Shown here in pieces: positions 50,643-59,120 of a stretch of 64,000 bases of DNA. Where the stretch lies: contig NZ_SMUV01000064.1 in assembly GCF_004358185.1 (NCBI RefSeq), positions 62,001 through 126,000 on the forward strand, in the 5' to 3' direction. The stretch is from Antarcticimicrobium luteum. Its GTDB lineage: Bacteria; Pseudomonadota; Alphaproteobacteria; Rhodobacterales; Rhodobacteraceae. The stretch's first letter is position 1; every line of letters begins with the position of its first letter. The translations under genes and the position numbers were made by a program. The notes beneath the pieces were generated by a model. The model saw only the letters and a program-made list of their open reading frames with translations. It was not told the DNA's origin and made no database searches.

Positions 50643-52006
50643 TCGCTCAGCACCTGGTGGGGCAGCCACATGGCGATGTCGGGCTGCCAGATCAGGATGA
50701 ACAGGACCGCCACCTGCACCAGCACAAAGGGGACGATACCGCGATAGATCTGGCGCATCGACACCAGATCGCCCGCCGCCCCCTTCATGTAGAACAGCGC
50801 AAAGCCGAACGGCGGGGTCAGGAAAGAGGTCTGCAGGTTGACCGCCACCAGGATGGTGAACCAATAGACCAGATCCGCCTTGGGAATATGCGTGCCCAGG
50901 TCCATCAGGTTCACGATCGGGGCGAAAATCGGCAGCAGGATCAGCGTGATCTCGATCCAGTCGAAGAAAAAGCCCATGATGAACACCATCGCCATCATCG
51001 CGAACAGCAGCCCCCAGTCGCCCAAGGCCATGCTGCGCGCCAGATCGATGATGAAATCGTCACCGCCGATCTTGCGGAACACATAGGAAAAGGCGGTGGC
51101 GGCGGCGAAGATGAAGAACAGCAGCGCGATGGTGCGCAGCGAGCTGTCGGTCGCCTCGCCCAGCACATCCAGCGACAGCCGGCCGCGCACCAGTCCCAGC
51201 AGCAGCGCGGCAAAGGCGCCGACGCCTGCGGCCTCGGTCGGGCTGGCAAAGCCGCCGATGATCGAGCCCAGCACCGCGACGATCAGGATCAGCGGGAAAG
51301 AGACCGAGAGCACCGCCTCGCGCCACAGTCCCTTGCGATCCTCGGAGCTGAGCGCGCCGGCGGCGGGCGTCTCGCCCGGGCGCAGCATCGCGCGCAGCAC
51401 CAGATAGACCAGATAGACCCCGGCCAGGAACAGCCCGGGCAGAAAGGCCGCGACAAAGACCTTGGCCAGGTTGAGCGACAGCAGATCGCTCATGAACACC
51501 AGCATCACCGAGGGCGGGATCAGGATGCCCAGCGTGCCGGCGCTGGCCACGGTGCCGGTCGCCAGCGCCGGGGAATAGCCCGCCCGCAGCATCGTCGGCA
51601 ACGCCATCACCGTCAGCATCACCACCGAGGCGCCGATGATGCCGGTGGCGGCGGCCAGGATCGTGCCCATCAGCACCACGGCAAGGGCCAGCCCGCCGGG
51701 CACCCGCGACAGCAGCTTTTGCAGGGTCATCAGCAGATCCTCGGCGATCCGCGTCTTTTCCATCACCACGCCCATGAAGATGAACATCGGCGCCGCCACC
51801 AGCACCGCGTTGTCGATCACCCCGCCGTAGATGCGGGTGGGGATCAGCGAGAAATGCACGAACCGCATCTCGCCCAGGGCCATGGCGATCACCGCAAAGA
51901 TCAGGGTGATGGCGCAGAGCACCACCGGGACGGGCAGGGCGGTGAACAGCCCTGCGATCAGGGCCAGGAACATCAGCCCGGGAAGGATCTCGCTCAACGT
52001 TTCCAT
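50639..52006 (-). CDS. TRAP transporter large permease (DctM family), second system
   Basis: A 455-aa multi-helix permease. It has AAATGIIGASVVMLTVMALPTM near residue 95, ASAGTLGILIPPSVMLVFM near 135, and ASPTEAAGVGAFAALLLG and FLTPPFGFALFYMKG later. The start at ATG 52006 overlaps the small-permease gene by 13 bases and gives the usual N-terminus; the longer frame is not coding. It works with the TakP-like binding protein at 52614. Confidence 0.93.
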   Translation of the reverse strand: METLSEILPGLMFLALIAGLFTALPVPVVLCAITLIFAVIAMALGEMRFVHFSLIPTRIYGGVIDNAVLVAAPMFIFMGVVMEKTRIAEDLLMTLQKLLSRVPGGLALAVVLMGTILAAATGIIGASVVMLTVMALPTMLRAGYSPALATGTVASAGTLGILIPPSVMLVFMSDLLSLNLAKVFVAAFLPGLFLAGVYLVYLVLRAMLRPGETPAAGALSSEDRKGLWREAVLSVSFPLILIVAVLGSIIGGFASPTEAAGVGAFAALLLGLVRGRLSLDVLGEATDSSLRTIALLFFIFAAATAFSYVFRKIGGDDFIIDLARSMALGDWGLLFAMMAMVFIMGFFFDWIEITLILLPIFAPIVNLMDLGTHIPKADLVYWFTILVAVNLQTSFLTPPFGFALFYMKGAAGDLVSMRQIYRGIVPFVLVQVAVLFILIWQPDIAMWLPHQVLSD

Positions 52007-52545
52007 AGGCCCCGCTCGATGAATGGTGTTTGCACAAGGTCGGGCCGCCGCAGCACCGCCAGGATGCGCAGCGCCACTGCCACGCATCCGGCGATGGTCA
52101 GCAGCGCCGAGATCGGGACCACGGATTTGATGATCCAGCGATAGGGCAGGCCGCGCCCGCCATTGGCGCCCTCGCCGCGGACAAAGGCGCGCTCGGCGAA
52201 CTCATAGCCGTACCAGACGATAAAGCCGAAGAACGGGATGACCAGCAGCAGCAGGACCCAGAACTCCAGCCACAGCCGGAACCGGTCGCTCATCCTGTGG
52301 GCCAGCACGTCGATACGCACATGGGCGTTGCGCGTGTAGGCATAGCCAAAGGCAAAGACCGCGATCACCCCGTGGATGTGCCATTCCAGTTCCTGCAGCA
52401 GGAACGAGCCGGTGGCAAAGAACTTGCGCCCGATCACGTCGTAGATGATCACGAAGACCAGCACGAAGATCAGGACCGCGGCGATCCTCGCCGCCCCGTC
52501 GCAGATGCGTGTCAGCCCGGCGGCCAGTTTCAACCCAGCCTGCAT
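51994..52545 (-). CDS. TRAP transporter small permease (DctQ family), second system
   Basis: A 183-aa four-helix protein of the larger DctQ type: VLIFVLVFVIIYDVIGRKFF, then LQELEWHIHGVIAVFAFGYAY and HVRIDVLAHRM. The start at ATG 52545 follows GGGGGAGG. The first part of the longer frame reads through a stem-loop and is not coding. Larger DctQ subunits of this kind usually pair with 2-oxoacid-type TRAP binding proteins. Confidence 0.9.
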   Translation of the reverse strand: MQAGLKLAAGLTRICDGAARIAAVLIFVLVFVIIYDVIGRKFFATGSFLLQELEWHIHGVIAVFAFGYAYTRNAHVRIDVLAHRMSDRFRLWLEFWVLLLLVIPFFGFIVWYGYEFAERAFVRGEGANGGRGLPYRWIIKSVVPISALLTIAGCVAVALRILAVLRRPDLVQTPFIERGLWKR

Positions 52546-52567
52546 GTCGCCTCCCCCCTTTGTTGGT

Positions 52568-52597
52568 GGTCCGGGCCGCCTCCCTGCGGCCCGGACC
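52568..52597 (-). other. Perfect 12-bp stem-loop between dctP-type and dctQ-type genes (second TRAP system)
   Basis: GGTCCGGGCCGC and GCGGCCCGGACC form a perfect 12-bp stem with a 6-base loop, 16 bases after the binding-protein stop. It has the same position as the hairpins at 23069 and 48453. Confidence 0.7.
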
Positions 52598-52613
52598 GGT
52601 TGCTGCGATCCGC

Positions 52614-53642
52614 CTACTTCAGGTAGCCGATTTCCTTCCACTGGGCATAGTTTTCACGGAAGGACTGGATGCTGTCCCAGGTGCGCTTGAAATCCGCGTC
52701 GGCGGCGGATTTCTCGGCAGCAACCTCCTGCCAGGCGCTTTCATAGGCGGCCATGATCGCGTCGGGCCAGCGGTGGACCTGCACGCCGTTCTCGGCCTGC
52801 ATCTTGGCCAGCGGCTCCATCTGGACCGCCTCGCCCTCGGCCATGGTGCGCAGCACCTGCGCCTCGCAGGCGGTTTCGATGATTGTGCGCTCCTGCTCGG
52901 TCAGGGCGTTCCAGGTGTCCATGTTGATGATCACGCTGAGAAAGCTGGTCTGCTGGTGCCAGCCGGGGAAATAGTAGTGCTTGGCGTGCTCGTACATCCC
53001 CACCATGTTGTCGAGAAAGGGAAATCCCAGCTCGGCGCTGTCGATGGCGCCGGTGTTCAGTGCAGACATGGTGTCGGCCAGACCCATCGACTGCGCCTCG
53101 ACCCCCAGCTTGCCCATCACGCTGGCGCCGAGACCGAAGAAGCGCATTTTCTTGCCCTTGAGGTCATCGACGGTCTTGATCTCGTCGCGGAACCACCCCG
53201 AGGCCTCGGGCACCAGCGTGCTGCAATGCACGGTCTTGATGCCATAGGGTTCGGTGATCTCGGCCCACAACTGCTCGCCGCCGCCGTAGTACCACCAGGC
53301 GGCGTATTCCTTGATGTCGGGTCCGAAGGGAAAGGTGGTGAACAGCGGCGCCGAGGGCACCACACCCTCGGCAAAGCCGATGGAATACCACGACGACTCG
53401 ACCGCGCCGGTTGAGACCGAATCCCAGACCTCGCCGGTCGAGACGATCTCGCCGGGGTTCTTGACGTCGAAGTGGATGCCGCCGGCGGTCAGCGCATCGA
53501 CCTTGGCGGAGATGTCCCAGGCCGGCTTGCCCAGCAGTGGCAGCGTCTGCGGGAAAATCGCCTGCATCTCGATATCCCGCGCGGTGGCCGTCGTGCCCAG
53601 CAGCGCCGCGGCGCAGACTGATATGACGAATTTCGCTTTCAT
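52614..53642 (-). CDS. TRAP transporter substrate-binding protein, TakP-like (2-oxoacid type)
   Basis: A 342-aa periplasmic protein with a signal peptide (FVISVCAAALLGTTATA). Segments such as WYYGGGEQLWAE, KKMRFFGLGASVMGKLG and AKHYYFPGWHQQTS resemble the TakP group of TRAP binding proteins, which take 2-oxo monocarboxylates. That ligand class fits the adjacent E1 and ThDP enzymes, which act on 2-oxo acids or alpha-hydroxyketones. It follows the ThDP enzyme gene by 27 bases. Confidence 0.9.
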   Translation of the reverse strand: MKAKFVISVCAAALLGTTATARDIEMQAIFPQTLPLLGKPAWDISAKVDALTAGGIHFDVKNPGEIVSTGEVWDSVSTGAVESSWYSIGFAEGVVPSAPLFTTFPFGPDIKEYAAWWYYGGGEQLWAEITEPYGIKTVHCSTLVPEASGWFRDEIKTVDDLKGKKMRFFGLGASVMGKLGVEAQSMGLADTMSALNTGAIDSAELGFPFLDNMVGMYEHAKHYYFPGWHQQTSFLSVIINMDTWNALTEQERTIIETACEAQVLRTMAEGEAVQMEPLAKMQAENGVQVHRWPDAIMAAYESAWQEVAAEKSAADADFKRTWDSIQSFRENYAQWKEIGYLK

Positions 53643-53669
53643 GACTTTCCTCCCTGAAATTTCGCGTGT

Positions 53670-55403
53670 TCAGGCCACGCGATCGCCTTTCCTGACCTGA
53701 ACGGTCCGGTTGTCGACGGCGGGCAGCATCTTGCCCGGGTCTCTGGTGACCATCACGTCAATGACGCTTGGCCGGTTGCGTTCCGCGAATGCGGCCTTCA
53801 ACGCGCCGGCCAGCTCCTCCGGCTTTTCGACGCGAATCCCGTGGCAGCCCATCGCATTGGCGAGCGCCGCGTAGTCGGTTTCGGCAAGGTCCGAACTTTG
53901 ATAGTTGCCCTCGCCATACATCAGGTGTTGCAGCGCCTTGACATAGCCAGAGGCGGCATTGTTCACCACGATCACCGTCAGGCCCAGACCCATCCGCCGG
54001 GCGGTCTCCAGCTCGCCCAGCACCATGTTGAAGCCGCCGTCGCCGGTCAGCCCGACCACCACCGCGTCGGGCGCGGCAAGCTGGGCGCCCATCGCGCCGG
54101 GCAGGCCATAGCCGATCGAGGCAAATCCGCGGTCGGGCACGAAGCTGCGCCGCGCGCGTTTTGAGTTGAACAGCAGCCCGCCCCAATGGGCGGCGAAACC
54201 GCCATCGGCGATCAGGTGGCCATCCTCGGGCAGGTGGGTGTTCAGCTCGGTGATCAGCCGGGCCATGTTGACGGGCGTTTCGTCGGAATAGAGCCGTTCG
54301 GCCGCCACCTCGTCATGCCATATCTGCATTTTCGCGGGGATCTCGGCCAGGTAACCGGCGCGCGCGGCGCGCTGCTCGGCGGCGCTGGCGGTCAGCGCCT
54401 CGGTCAGATCGTTCAGCCCCTCGCGCGCATCGCCCCAGAGTTTGACAGTTGGCTCATAGGTGCGCCCCATCTCCTCGGCGACATTGTCCAGGTGAATGAC
54501 CCTCTGGCCCTTCTGCGGGATGGTGAACCGCTTGGTGGCAATCTCGCCCAGCTTGCAGCCGGCCACGATGATACAGTCCGAGGCCGCGATCAGGTCGTTG
54601 GCGATGCGGTCATAGCGCCCGAACAGCCCCGCGCTCAGCGGCGATGTGCAGGCGATGGCGCCCTTGCCGGACATCGTATGCGCCACCGGTATGCCGTTCG
54701 CTTCGGCAAAGCGGGTGACCGCCGCGGTCGCGCCGCTGATATGGATGCCGCCGCCGCAGAGCAGGATCGGGCGCTCGGCCCCGGCGATCATATCGGCCGC
54801 CTTTGCCACGCTGCCCGCGTCTGGGCGGCAGCGCAGGGCGGGGGCGGCCTGATGCGCCGGGTCGACCTCGAAATCGTCGTCCCCGAAGCCCCAGAGCCCG
54901 TGGGCGATATCCTCGGGCACGTCCACCACCACCGGGCCGGGACGGCCGGAGGTGGCCAGCGCAAAGGCGCGGCGCATGATCTCGGGGATGCGCTGGATCG
55001 CCTCGATGCGCAGCAGCGCCTTGCAGGCAGGACGCAGGATGGCGACCTGGTCGGTCTCCTGTGTCATGTTCTTGCCGGCATGGTCGCGCTGGGCGTCGCC
55101 GACGATGGCGACCAGGGGACTGCCCGCGTTCAGCGCCTCGACCAGACCGGTCACCAGGTTGGTGGCCCCTGGCCCCAGCGTGGCGTCGACCAGCCCGACG
55201 CGCCCCGAGACCTTGGCATAGGCGTCGGCGGCGAAGACCGCGCAGCGTTCGTCGTTGATCAGGTTGTGGTTCAGCCCCAGCCGCCGCGCCGCGTCGTAGA
55301 ACGGCAACAACTGAAAGCCGCCCATGCCGAACATCGGCCCGGCCCCGTGGGCCAGCAGCATCCGCACCAGCGCCTCGCCGCCTGTCATCTCGTTCGAACT
55401 CAT
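53670..55403 (-). CDS. Thiamine diphosphate-dependent enzyme, acetolactate synthase-like
   Basis: A 577-aa three-domain ThDP enzyme. The catalytic glutamate is in INDERCAVFAADAYAKVSG (about residue 52), a central domain spans about 200-340, and the ThDP/Mg motif GDGGFNMVLGELETARR ends in VVNN (about 450-485). This family carries out carboligation or C-C cleavage of 2-oxo acids (acetolactate synthase, sulfoacetaldehyde acetyltransferase, IolD and others). The specific reaction cannot be told. Its ATG overlaps the E1-beta stop (ATGA). It lies between the E1 genes and the TRAP genes, in an operon with no E2 or E3 gene. Confidence 0.88.
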   Translation of the reverse strand: MSSNEMTGGEALVRMLLAHGAGPMFGMGGFQLLPFYDAARRLGLNHNLINDERCAVFAADAYAKVSGRVGLVDATLGPGATNLVTGLVEALNAGSPLVAIVGDAQRDHAGKNMTQETDQVAILRPACKALLRIEAIQRIPEIMRRAFALATSGRPGPVVVDVPEDIAHGLWGFGDDDFEVDPAHQAAPALRCRPDAGSVAKAADMIAGAERPILLCGGGIHISGATAAVTRFAEANGIPVAHTMSGKGAIACTSPLSAGLFGRYDRIANDLIAASDCIIVAGCKLGEIATKRFTIPQKGQRVIHLDNVAEEMGRTYEPTVKLWGDAREGLNDLTEALTASAAEQRAARAGYLAEIPAKMQIWHDEVAAERLYSDETPVNMARLITELNTHLPEDGHLIADGGFAAHWGGLLFNSKRARRSFVPDRGFASIGYGLPGAMGAQLAAPDAVVVGLTGDGGFNMVLGELETARRMGLGLTVIVVNNAASGYVKALQHLMYGEGNYQSSDLAETDYAALANAMGCHGIRVEKPEELAGALKAAFAERNRPSVIDVMVTRDPGKMLPAVDNRTVQVRKGDRVA

Positions 55404-56377
55404 GCCGGTTCCGCCTCCATCATCTTGTCCGCGGCCTCGGCGATCATCGCCGCCGTGACCCGCAATTTATCCTCAAGGTTCGGCGCGTAGGACACCAGCG
55501 ACCGTGGCGCGCCCAGCCGCACCGGCGGCGCGGACAGCCGCGCCCCGCTCTGCGCCACCGTGGCCACCACCTCGGCGCCGAAGCCGCCGACCGCGACCGC
55601 CTCATGGGCGACGATCAGCCGTCCGGTTTTCCTCACGCTGTCCAGAACCGCCCGCTTGTCCCAGGGCCAGAGGCTGATCAGGTCAATCACCTCGGCCGCG
55701 ATGCCCCTGTCCGCCAGCGCCCCGGCGGCGGCCTCGGCCACGTTGGCGGTATCGGACCACGAGACGATGGTGACGTCCCCGCCGCTGCGCCGCAACCGCG
55801 CCTTGCCGAATTCCCCGCGCAGCGAGGTATCCACCTCGCCCTCCAGCGCCCAGATGTTCTTGTGCTCTAGATAGACCACCGGATCGTCGCAGGCGATGGC
55901 GGCGCGCATCATCGCATAATTGTCCTGCGGCGTCGCTGGGCAGCAGACCACCAGCCCGGGAATATGGGCATACCACCCCTCCAGGCTCTGGCTGTGCTGC
56001 GCGGCCGAGCTGCGCCACATTCCCATCGGCTTGCGGATCACCATCGGTGCGCGGCTCTGGCCGCCGAACATGAACCGCGCCTTGGCGATCTGGTTGACCA
56101 GCTCGTCGGTGGCGCAGAGGGCAAAATCGGCGAACCGCATCTCGACGATGGGCCGGGTGCCGACCATCGCCGCGCCAAAGGCCGCGCCCATGATCGCCGC
56201 CTCGGAGATCGGCGCGTCGCTGATCCGTTTCGGCCCGAATTCCTCGACCAGCCCGGTGTATTGCTTGAACACCCCGCCGCGGCCCAGATCCTCGCCCACG
56301 CACCAGACGCGGTCGTCCTCGCGCATCGCCTCGGCCACCGCCAGCTTGGCCGCATCGGCATAGCTCATCACCGCCAT
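55400..56377 (-). CDS. 2-oxoacid/acetoin dehydrogenase E1 beta subunit (AcoB-like)
   Basis: A 325-aa E1-beta protein: YADAAKLAVAEAMREDDRVW, GEDLGRGGVFKQYTGL, RISDAPISEAAIMGAAFGAA and VYLEHKNIWALEG are characteristic of the transketolase-like beta chains. With E1-alpha it would decarboxylate a 2-oxo acid or cleave acetoin using ThDP. ATG 56377 overlaps the E1-alpha stop (TGATG), so translation is coupled. No lipoyl acyltransferase (E2) is present in the operon; it would have to borrow one or transfer to another acceptor. Confidence 0.9.
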   Translation of the reverse strand: MAVMSYADAAKLAVAEAMREDDRVWCVGEDLGRGGVFKQYTGLVEEFGPKRISDAPISEAAIMGAAFGAAMVGTRPIVEMRFADFALCATDELVNQIAKARFMFGGQSRAPMVIRKPMGMWRSSAAQHSQSLEGWYAHIPGLVVCCPATPQDNYAMMRAAIACDDPVVYLEHKNIWALEGEVDTSLRGEFGKARLRRSGGDVTIVSWSDTANVAEAAAGALADRGIAAEVIDLISLWPWDKRAVLDSVRKTGRLIVAHEAVAVGGFGAEVVATVAQSGARLSAPPVRLGAPRSLVSYAPNLEDKLRVTAAMIAEAADKMMEAEPA

Positions 56378-57372
56378 CAAAAGGCCTCCATCGCCGGCGA
56401 GCCGACGTCCTGCACATCGTCGAACACCGAGGCCTCGTCGGGCCAGGGGGCGGCCCTGGCCGCCTCCAGCGCCGCCGCCATCTCGTCCCGCGCGGCCTCG
56501 CGCACCGTGTTCAGTTCGGCGACCGAGAGCCCGGCCTCGAACAGCAACTCGCGCTGGCGGGCGATCGGGTCGCGCTCGGCCCTCATGCGCTCGGCCTCGC
56601 CCTCGGGGCGATAGGTGGCCGGGTCGAAATAGGTGTGACCGTCCAGCCGGTAGGTCAGCGCATGCAGGAACTCGGGCTGCCCGGTCTCGCGGATGCGGGC
56701 GGTGATCTCGGCGGCGACCTGGGCCAGTTCCTCGACATCGTTGCCGTCGATCTCGGTCACCCGCAGCCCCAGCGCGCGGGCGCGCCCGGCCACATTGCCC
56801 GAGGTCATCGCCGCGGTCAGGGTCGAGGCGGAATAGCGGTTGTCCTCGCAGACGAAGAGGATCGGCAGATCGAACACGCCGGCCCAGTTGAGCCCCTCCA
56901 GGAACGGCCCCCGGTTCGCCGCCCCGTCGCCGAAGAAACAGACCACCACCTGATCGCCGCCCAGCAGCTTGACCCCATGGGCGGCGCCAGCCGCGATGGT
57001 GATATTTGCGGACACCACGCCGTTGGCGCCCAGCATGCCGACCCCGAAATCGGCGATATGCATCGAGCCGCCCTTGCCGCCGCAGCAGCCGCCGGCGCGG
57101 CCCAGCAGCTCTTTCATCATCGCCTGCGGATCGGCGCCCTTGGCCAGCGTGTGGCCATGGCCGCGATGGGTCGAGGTGATGTAGTCGTCGCGCCGCAGCG
57201 ACTCGATCAGTCCAACCGCCACCGCCTCCTGCCCGATCGACAGGTGGATGGCGCCCAGTACCAGCCCCTCCTCGACCGCAGCGCGGCGCGCGGTTTCCTC
57301 AAAGGCGCGGATTCGCTCCATCAGGATCAGCCGGGCCAGCCCGGCCCGGGTGTCGAAATTGCGCAGGCTCAA
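56377..57372 (-). CDS. 2-oxoacid/acetoin dehydrogenase E1 alpha subunit (AcoA-like)
   Basis: A 331-aa E1-alpha protein with HLSIGQEAVAVGL, TSTHRGHGHTLAKG and the ThDP motif FFGDGAANRGPFLEGLN ending in CEDNRYS. It is similar to acetoin dehydrogenase alpha and branched-chain E1-alpha. It starts with TTG whose bases overlap the IclR stop (TTGA) and has a strong GGAGGAG upstream. It forms a heterotetramer with the beta subunit encoded next. Confidence 0.9.
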   Translation of the reverse strand: MSLRNFDTRAGLARLILMERIRAFEETARRAAVEEGLVLGAIHLSIGQEAVAVGLIESLRRDDYITSTHRGHGHTLAKGADPQAMMKELLGRAGGCCGGKGGSMHIADFGVGMLGANGVVSANITIAAGAAHGVKLLGGDQVVVCFFGDGAANRGPFLEGLNWAGVFDLPILFVCEDNRYSASTLTAAMTSGNVAGRARALGLRVTEIDGNDVEELAQVAAEITARIRETGQPEFLHALTYRLDGHTYFDPATYRPEGEAERMRAERDPIARQRELLFEAGLSVAELNTVREAARDEMAAALEAARAAPWPDEASVFDDVQDVGSPAMEAF

Positions 57373-58148
57373 ATCAGCTCCTCCCGTTCGAGGATGCTGA
57401 ACTTCTCGGCCAGCACCCCCACCTCCTCGCGCAGCAGCGGCACCAACTCCTCTTCGATGCGCGCCGCGCTCATCCTGTCATTGATCGCCCCGATCCCCAT
57501 CGCCGCCACCAGGCGTCCGGCGCGGGTGACGATCGGCAGGGCGATCGCGCTCATCCCCGGGATCACCAGGCTGGGGTTCAGGGCATAGCCACGGGTCTGG
57601 AAATCGGCGCAGCATTGCTCGGCCAGTTCCGGGGACATGTTGAAATCGGACATCCAACGCTCGTTCGCCCTGGCCGCAGCCCTGCGCCTGGCCTCGGGGG
57701 TGCTGGCGTAAAGCGCCTGTCCGGTCGCCCCCACGCCCAGCGGCACCCGGTCGCCGGCGTCGATGGTGAGCGTGCGGATCGGAAAGGCCCCCAGTTCCCG
57801 GCAGACGCAGATCGAGGCGGCCCCCTCCGGCGCGGAGAGAAAGATCGTATCCTCCGACACCTCGGCCAGCCGCCGCATGCTGCGCCGGGCAAGTGCGGCC
57901 AGGTCGCTGCGGTTGGCGGTGCGCGCCAGCCGCGCCAGCGCGCTGCCCAGGTGATACTTGCGGCTGTCGGGATCCTGAAAGGCGTAGTGCACCTCCTGCA
58001 ACGAGGCGAGCACGCGATGCGTCGTCGTCTTGGTGAACCCGGTGCGCGCCATGATCTCGGTCAGACTCGCGCCCAGCGGCGCCTCGGACAGCGCCGACAG
58101 AACCCTTTGGGCACGCGCAATTGAGCCGACCGGCATGATGGCGTTCAC
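57369..58148 (-). CDS. IclR-family regulator of the E1/TRAP operon
   Basis: A 259-aa regulator with the winged HTH (IARAQRVLSALSEAPLGASL, then IMARTGFTKTTTHRVLASLQ) and effector domain (TIFLSAPEGAASICVCRELG, RVPLGVGATGQALYAS). GTG 58148 has GGGAGG four bases upstream; ATG 58136 is the alternative. It is the first gene of the operon, overlapping E1-alpha by TTGA, so it controls its own operon. A palindrome of IclR type (AAGTTCC-N7-GGAACTT) lies directly upstream, shared with the divergent 275-aa protein. Confidence 0.92.
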   Translation of the reverse strand: MNAIMPVGSIARAQRVLSALSEAPLGASLTEIMARTGFTKTTTHRVLASLQEVHYAFQDPDSRKYHLGSALARLARTANRSDLAALARRSMRRLAEVSEDTIFLSAPEGAASICVCRELGAFPIRTLTIDAGDRVPLGVGATGQALYASTPEARRRAAARANERWMSDFNMSPELAEQCCADFQTRGYALNPSLVIPGMSAIALPIVTRAGRLVAAMGIGAINDRMSAARIEEELVPLLREEVGVLAEKFSILEREELI

Positions 58149-58160
58149 TTCCCCTCCCTC

Positions 58161-58181
58161 AAGTTCCTTTTTTCGGAACTT
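58161..58181. promoter_or_regulatory. Probable IclR operator
   Basis: AAGTTCC and GGAACTT form a perfect inverted repeat with a 7-base T-rich spacer, 13 bases upstream of the IclR start. It lies between the divergent IclR operon and the 275-aa protein gene and can control both. Confidence 0.65.
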
Positions 58182-58238
58182 ATAGGCCGGTATTAGGAAC
58201 AGCTTGCCGGGGCCTGTCAAAGGAAATATTGCTTTCGC

Positions 58239-59066
58239 ATGACGTCAGATGTGCTCCTGCTCGACTCGATCACCGATGCCGGCCCCGCCGCCGGCGGCAC
58301 GTCCGATACCGGCGCGCCCGGACGCATCGCCGTTTCGGGGTCGCATGGCGGGCTCTACGCGGCGGCGGTGGCCTCGCGCGCCGGACTGCGGGCGGTGGTT
58401 CTGAACGATGCCGGGCGCGGGTATCGGGATGCCGGCATCGCCGGGGTGGCGGCGCTGGCCGATGTAGGCATGGCCGCCTGCGCCGTGGACTGCATGAGCG
58501 CCGAAATCGGCTCGGCCCGCGATGCGCTGGAGAGCGGCGTGATCAGCTATGCCAATGCCCTGGCCGTGGCGCTGGGCGTGGCGCCGGGGCAGGGGGTGCG
58601 CATGGCGCTGGCCCATTTGGCCGCCGCGCGGGTGCCGCGCGCCATGCTCGCCCCGGTGCCCGAGGCCCGCTGGAATGAAGATGTCGTGCCGGCGCGCCCG
58701 CCTGTTCTTTGCGTCGACAGCGCCTCGCTGATCGGGCAGCAGGACGCCGGGCGCGTCATCGTCACCGGCTCGCATGGCGGGCTGATCGGTGGCGATCCGG
58801 CCCGCGCCTGCAAGGCGGCGGCGCGGCTGGTCAGCTTTTCCGATGCGGGGCGGGGCAAAAACGATATTGGCCTGTCACGCCTTCCGGCGCTGGCCGCGCG
58901 GGGCATCGCGGCGGTGGCGCTCGATTGCGACAGTTGCGCCATCGGCAGCGCTGCCTCGGCGCTGGAGCGCGGGGTGATTTCTGCGGTCAACGATCCGGCC
59001 GCCGCGCTGGGTCTGGCGCCGGGCATGACCCTGCGCGCGGCGCTGGCGGTGCCCGGTTTGCTCTGA
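58239..59066 (+). CDS. Unrecognised 275-aa protein made of two tandem copies of one domain
   Basis: I do not recognise the family. Residues 5-125 and 156-270 are homologous repeats. Each has a VLxxDS-like strand, GSHGG (34-38 and 177-181), DAGRG (57-61 and 202-206), a VDCMS/LDCDS cysteine (85 and 230), IGSA (90-93 and 235-238) and ALExGVIS (96-103 and 241-248) followed by an asparagine. Glycine, aspartate and cysteine conservation in both halves suggests a paired active or binding site rather than a scaffold. It is soluble with no signal peptide. It diverges from the IclR/E1/TRAP operon across a shared IclR-type palindrome, so it probably belongs to that pathway. Confidence 0.75.
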   Translation: MTSDVLLLDSITDAGPAAGGTSDTGAPGRIAVSGSHGGLYAAAVASRAGLRAVVLNDAGRGYRDAGIAGVAALADVGMAACAVDCMSAEIGSARDALESGVISYANALAVALGVAPGQGVRMALAHLAAARVPRAMLAPVPEARWNEDVVPARPPVLCVDSASLIGQQDAGRVIVTGSHGGLIGGDPARACKAAARLVSFSDAGRGKNDIGLSRLPALAARGIAAVALDCDSCAIGSAASALERGVISAVNDPAAALGLAPGMTLRAALAVPGLL

Positions 59067-59089
59067 CACCGGGGTTGGCCGGATGGAAA

Positions 59090-59113
59090 CGCCCGGCCGG
59101 GAAAGGCCGGGCG
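59090..59113. terminator. Bidirectional stem-loop between the 275-aa protein gene and copZ
   Basis: CGCCCGGCC and GGCCGGGCG form a perfect 9-bp stem with a 6-base loop between two convergent stop codons. Confidence 0.65.
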
Positions 59114-59120
59114 CGCGCGC

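Noticed and set aside
50643-50864. A 74-codon N-terminal extension of the SDR at 49863
   Set aside because: It lies inside the TRAP large-permease gene in another frame; the TTG overlapping that gene's stop is the sensible start.
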